Shown here: positions 62,207 to 64,000 of the stretch, piece by piece
Layout: each line of letters opens with the position of its first letter
Numbering within the stretch: position 1 is the first letter of the stretch
Assembly (NCBI GenBank): GCA_965222725.1
Contig: OZ244969.1
Location: forward strand, 4,836,001 to 4,900,000
Direction of reading: 5' to 3'
Source: GCA-2748575 sp965222725
GTDB lineage: Bacteria > Pseudomonadota > Gammaproteobacteria > Pseudomonadales > Ketobacteraceae
Length of the DNA stretch: 64,000 bases
The notes under the pieces: model-generated
What the model was told of the DNA's origin: nothing
What the model saw: the letters and a program-made list of their open reading frames with translations, nothing else
Databases searched by the model: none
Translations under genes and position numbers: made by a program

Positions 62207-64000
62207 AGCCAGTCACCTTCATAATGTATAAAGCTAGATTCATTGCGCTGAGCTTCTTTCTGCTTTTCAGCCTGGGCCCGCTCCCTACTCTCAAGCGCTT
62301 TTATTTTCTCTTCATCTCTTGGCGGCAGGCGTTTACCAAAGTGCTGCTGCAGCAATCGTATGCCTGCTAGGTTATAGCCTGACAAATCAAAGGGTTCATT
62401 CCTTCGCCCACCTGCATCAAAGATAAGCACCCACTTGCCCCGCACAAGCTTGCGAATGCGGCGCTCGTTACACATGTGTTTAAAATAATCTTCGTCAAAA
62501 GAAGGATTGACGGGAAAGTGGATATAACCTTCGCCCGGCTCCAGAATTTTTAGCCGGTTAACAACTAGCTCTTTCCAGGTATCTGTGCCCAGCATGGTTA
62601 GATAAACGCCTTTGTCGTTTCGCTTTCGAGGGAACGAAACAACTGGCTTACCAAGCGTGTTATGACCTTTAATGGGAATGAATTTTCTCACACCCTTTGT
62701 GCGGCAGAATTTGTAGACCTCATCGGTATAGTGGCCGCCTGAGTCAATCAAGCAGATAGAGGCTTCAACAAGGGTGCCATCCAAAAGCTTGAAAGGCCTT
62801 GTTATTTCTTTGTAAAGACTTTGCCATATCTCGGAGCGCGACAGGTCGCCATATAGGCGCCTGTAGGTCAGCGTAAAGCTTTCCTCGCCAGCCACCCAGG
62901 CAGTGTGCTGGATCTCGAAGCGATCACCCTGCGTATCAACCGCACACGTCACCAGGGCACGAAGAACGGGAATGTCGGCCGGGTAATGCTCGCGGCGGGC
63001 ATAAAGGGCTTCAGGCTCCAGCTTGTCGCCCTCGTCCTCTTCCCACGCCTCCCCAAGCGTTGTATTGATAAAGGTTTTAAGCTTTGATCTGTCTTTGTTG
63101 GCCTTTAACCAGTCCTTTACAATCTGCGCCCAGGTGGTAAATGGGCTGTAAGCAGTCCAGACATGAAAAGCCACAGACTCAGGCGCATCAACAACCTGCC
63201 CCTCTGCACCCCGATAGGTGATCCCATCAACGGTATTGACACCGCTTTTCTCGCAACGCCAAACCCCTCGAAGCTGCATTTCAAGGAGCTGACTGTTCTC
63301 AATCAATACCCCGCAGTGCTCGCAAAGATAGGCTGCCGTTTTTGGCTTACCGTCTACCCACTTGATCCCATAATCACAATCAGCGCCGCCCCACTTAAGG
63401 TGTTGCTCCTGATCACAGTGAGGGCAGGGCAAATAGAACCGGAAGAAACAATCAGCCTCCTCAGCTGCCTTGGTTATCTGGCAAGAACCAGCAACCTTTG
63501 GAGTAGAGCCCCTGATTGATTTGGGGAAAGCTGAACCCTCAAGGCGCTTATCACCCAGAAAAGTAGGTGAACCCTCCTTCTCAATATCGTCATCAAAAGC
63601 GGCCAGTTCGTCATAGTAGACATTATCTGCGGAAATCTCGCGGTAGTTCTTTGCCGCCTTCCCACCTCTGCACCAGAGCTGCTTGGCATTGCTGAAGCGC
63701 TTGGTATCAAGCGTGTTGTCTCTGTGCTTCTTTCCATGCCAGGGCGCTAACGCTTTGACAACCGGCACATCGCGCACCATGGTTTCAATATGCGCCTTCA
63801 TAAAGCCAGAAGCAGCAGCATCGGTTGGCTGATAGATAACCTGGTTTCTGGCTTTATGCTCCGTAAAGTAACCCAAGGCCGCCCGTAACATCTGGGAATA
63901 GCCAACCCTGGCAGACTTCAGGACATTTACACAAGGAATATCCGGATGGCCAAACGCATTCAGCATTGCCACCTGAAACGGCAGCGTTTCCCATCGCCCT
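62203..64000 (-). CDS. Terminase large subunit (GpA family), N-terminus beyond window
   Basis: A partial terminase large subunit of which about 599 codons lie in the window; the frame is still open at 64000, where it reads RWETLPFQVAMLNAFGHPD. The ATPase Walker A region is NVLKSARVGYSQ and Walker B is VYYDELAAFDDD. The C-terminal nuclease has CAVDTQGDRFEI and CLIDSGGHYTDEVYKF. It cuts and packages phage DNA together with a small subunit, probably encoded beyond the edge. The GpA type suggests cos-type packaging as in lambda. The tail end is Lys/Glu-rich before the overlap with gpW. Confidence 0.95.
   Translation of the reverse strand, partial: GRWETLPFQVAMLNAFGHPDIPCVNVLKSARVGYSQMLRAALGYFTEHKARNQVIYQPTDAAASGFMKAHIETMVRDVPVVKALAPWHGKKHRDNTLDTKRFSNAKQLWCRGGKAAKNYREISADNVYYDELAAFDDDIEKEGSPTFLGDKRLEGSAFPKSIRGSTPKVAGSCQITKAAEEADCFFRFYLPCPHCDQEQHLKWGGADCDYGIKWVDGKPKTAAYLCEHCGVLIENSQLLEMQLRGVWRCEKSGVNTVDGITYRGAEGQVVDAPESVAFHVWTAYSPFTTWAQIVKDWLKANKDRSKLKTFINTTLGEAWEEDEGDKLEPEALYARREHYPADIPVLRALVTCAVDTQGDRFEIQHTAWVAGEESFTLTYRRLYGDLSRSEIWQSLYKEITRPFKLLDGTLVEASICLIDSGGHYTDEVYKFCRTKGVRKFIPIKGHNTLGKPVVSFPRKRNDKGVYLTMLGTDTWKELVVNRLKILEPGEGYIHFPVNPSFDEDYFKHMCNERRIRKLVRGKWVLIFDAGGRRNEPFDLSGYNLAGIRLLQQHFGKRLPPRDEEKIKALESRERAQAEKQKEAQRNESSFIHYEGDWL

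Larger units (their letters stand above)
46548..64000. mobile_element. Lambda-type siphoprophage integrated in dusA (left part)
   Basis: From the dusA break at about 46548 onward, genes of the chromosome stop and phage genes begin. They include a terminase, portal, capsid, tail tube, tape measure and tail tip in lambda order on the minus strand, with small rightward accessory genes next to the junction. The opposite end, with integrase, repressor and replication genes, is outside the window. Modules are intact except for the RadC gene. The left attachment core should lie within 46510-46550. Confidence 0.9.

Noticed and set aside
46548..64000. CRISPR array, toxin-antitoxin or defence island in the prophage end
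   Set aside because: No direct repeat-spacer structure or recognisable toxin, nuclease or antitoxin pair was seen in the part shown.

Overview
The window looks like a gammaproteobacterial chromosome segment of moderate GC, followed by the left part of a lambda-type siphoprophage. The gammaproteobacterial assignment rests on RraB, DUF808 (YedI-like), YgiQ, a haem-containing fatty acid cis/trans isomerase, an OprC-like copper receptor, a GltX/tRNA-Ala unit, and a dusA 5' end. A marine or hydrocarbon-associated relative of the Alcanivorax/Pseudomonas/Cellvibrio groups is plausible, but the genus cannot be fixed from the sequence.

Host region, about 1-46,547. (a) 1-2.4 kb: a 2-oxoacid:ferredoxin oxidoreductase pair; the beta subunit is cut by the window edge. 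(b) 2.5-6.4 kb: a 7TMR-DISM hybrid sensor kinase and a stand-alone receiver. (c) 6.4-11.6 kb: a tightly overlapping operon of a DUF2760 membrane protein and two divergent Hsp70 proteins, an uncharacterised chaperone module. (d) 12.2-17.6 kb: a second 7TMR-DISM hybrid kinase, the fatty acid cis/trans isomerase (Cti) and an RraB-type protein. (e) 17.7-24.1 kb: tRNA-Glu, a class 3 aldehyde dehydrogenase, small membrane proteins, an MMPL/RND exporter and a START-domain protein. (f) 24.2-28.0 kb: a TonB-dependent copper receptor, a secreted esterase and a DUF808 protein. (g) 28.2-30.6 kb: a decayed GGDEF fragment, then gltX with tRNA-Ala downstream. (h) 30.6-40 kb: an AraC regulator, a GH31 glycosidase lipoprotein, YgiQ, a GST pseudogene with an internal deletion, a DHH phosphoesterase and a CapA-like protein. 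(i) 40.1-43.0 kb: a lipocalin, SDR and iron-sulphur photolyase cluster that looks like a light-stress operon. (j) 43.1-46.3 kb: glutaryl-CoA dehydrogenase and a trypsin-like protease with Sel1 repeats.

Prophage region, about 46,548 to the right edge. The first 17 or so codons of dusA (46,498 on) break off inside the conserved APMLD motif, so a dusA-specific element has inserted there. Next to the junction are rightward accessory genes: a small acidic protein, a frameshifted RadC/JAB gene behind a promoter whose 17-nt spacer is a perfect palindrome, an HTH-like protein and others. From 64,000 back to 48,315 the late genes run leftward in lambda order: terminase large subunit (cut by the edge), gpW, portal, ClpP-protease/capsid fusion, DUF2190 decoration protein, FII, tail terminator, tail tube, tail chaperones G and G-T, tape measure, and a 1497-residue tail-tip protein. 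Built-in expression controls are visible: an A-AAA-AAA slippery heptamer for -1 frameshifting, an internal start for the capsid domain, and an intrinsic terminator between the decoration and joining genes. No integrase, repressor, replication or clear lysis genes lie in the window.
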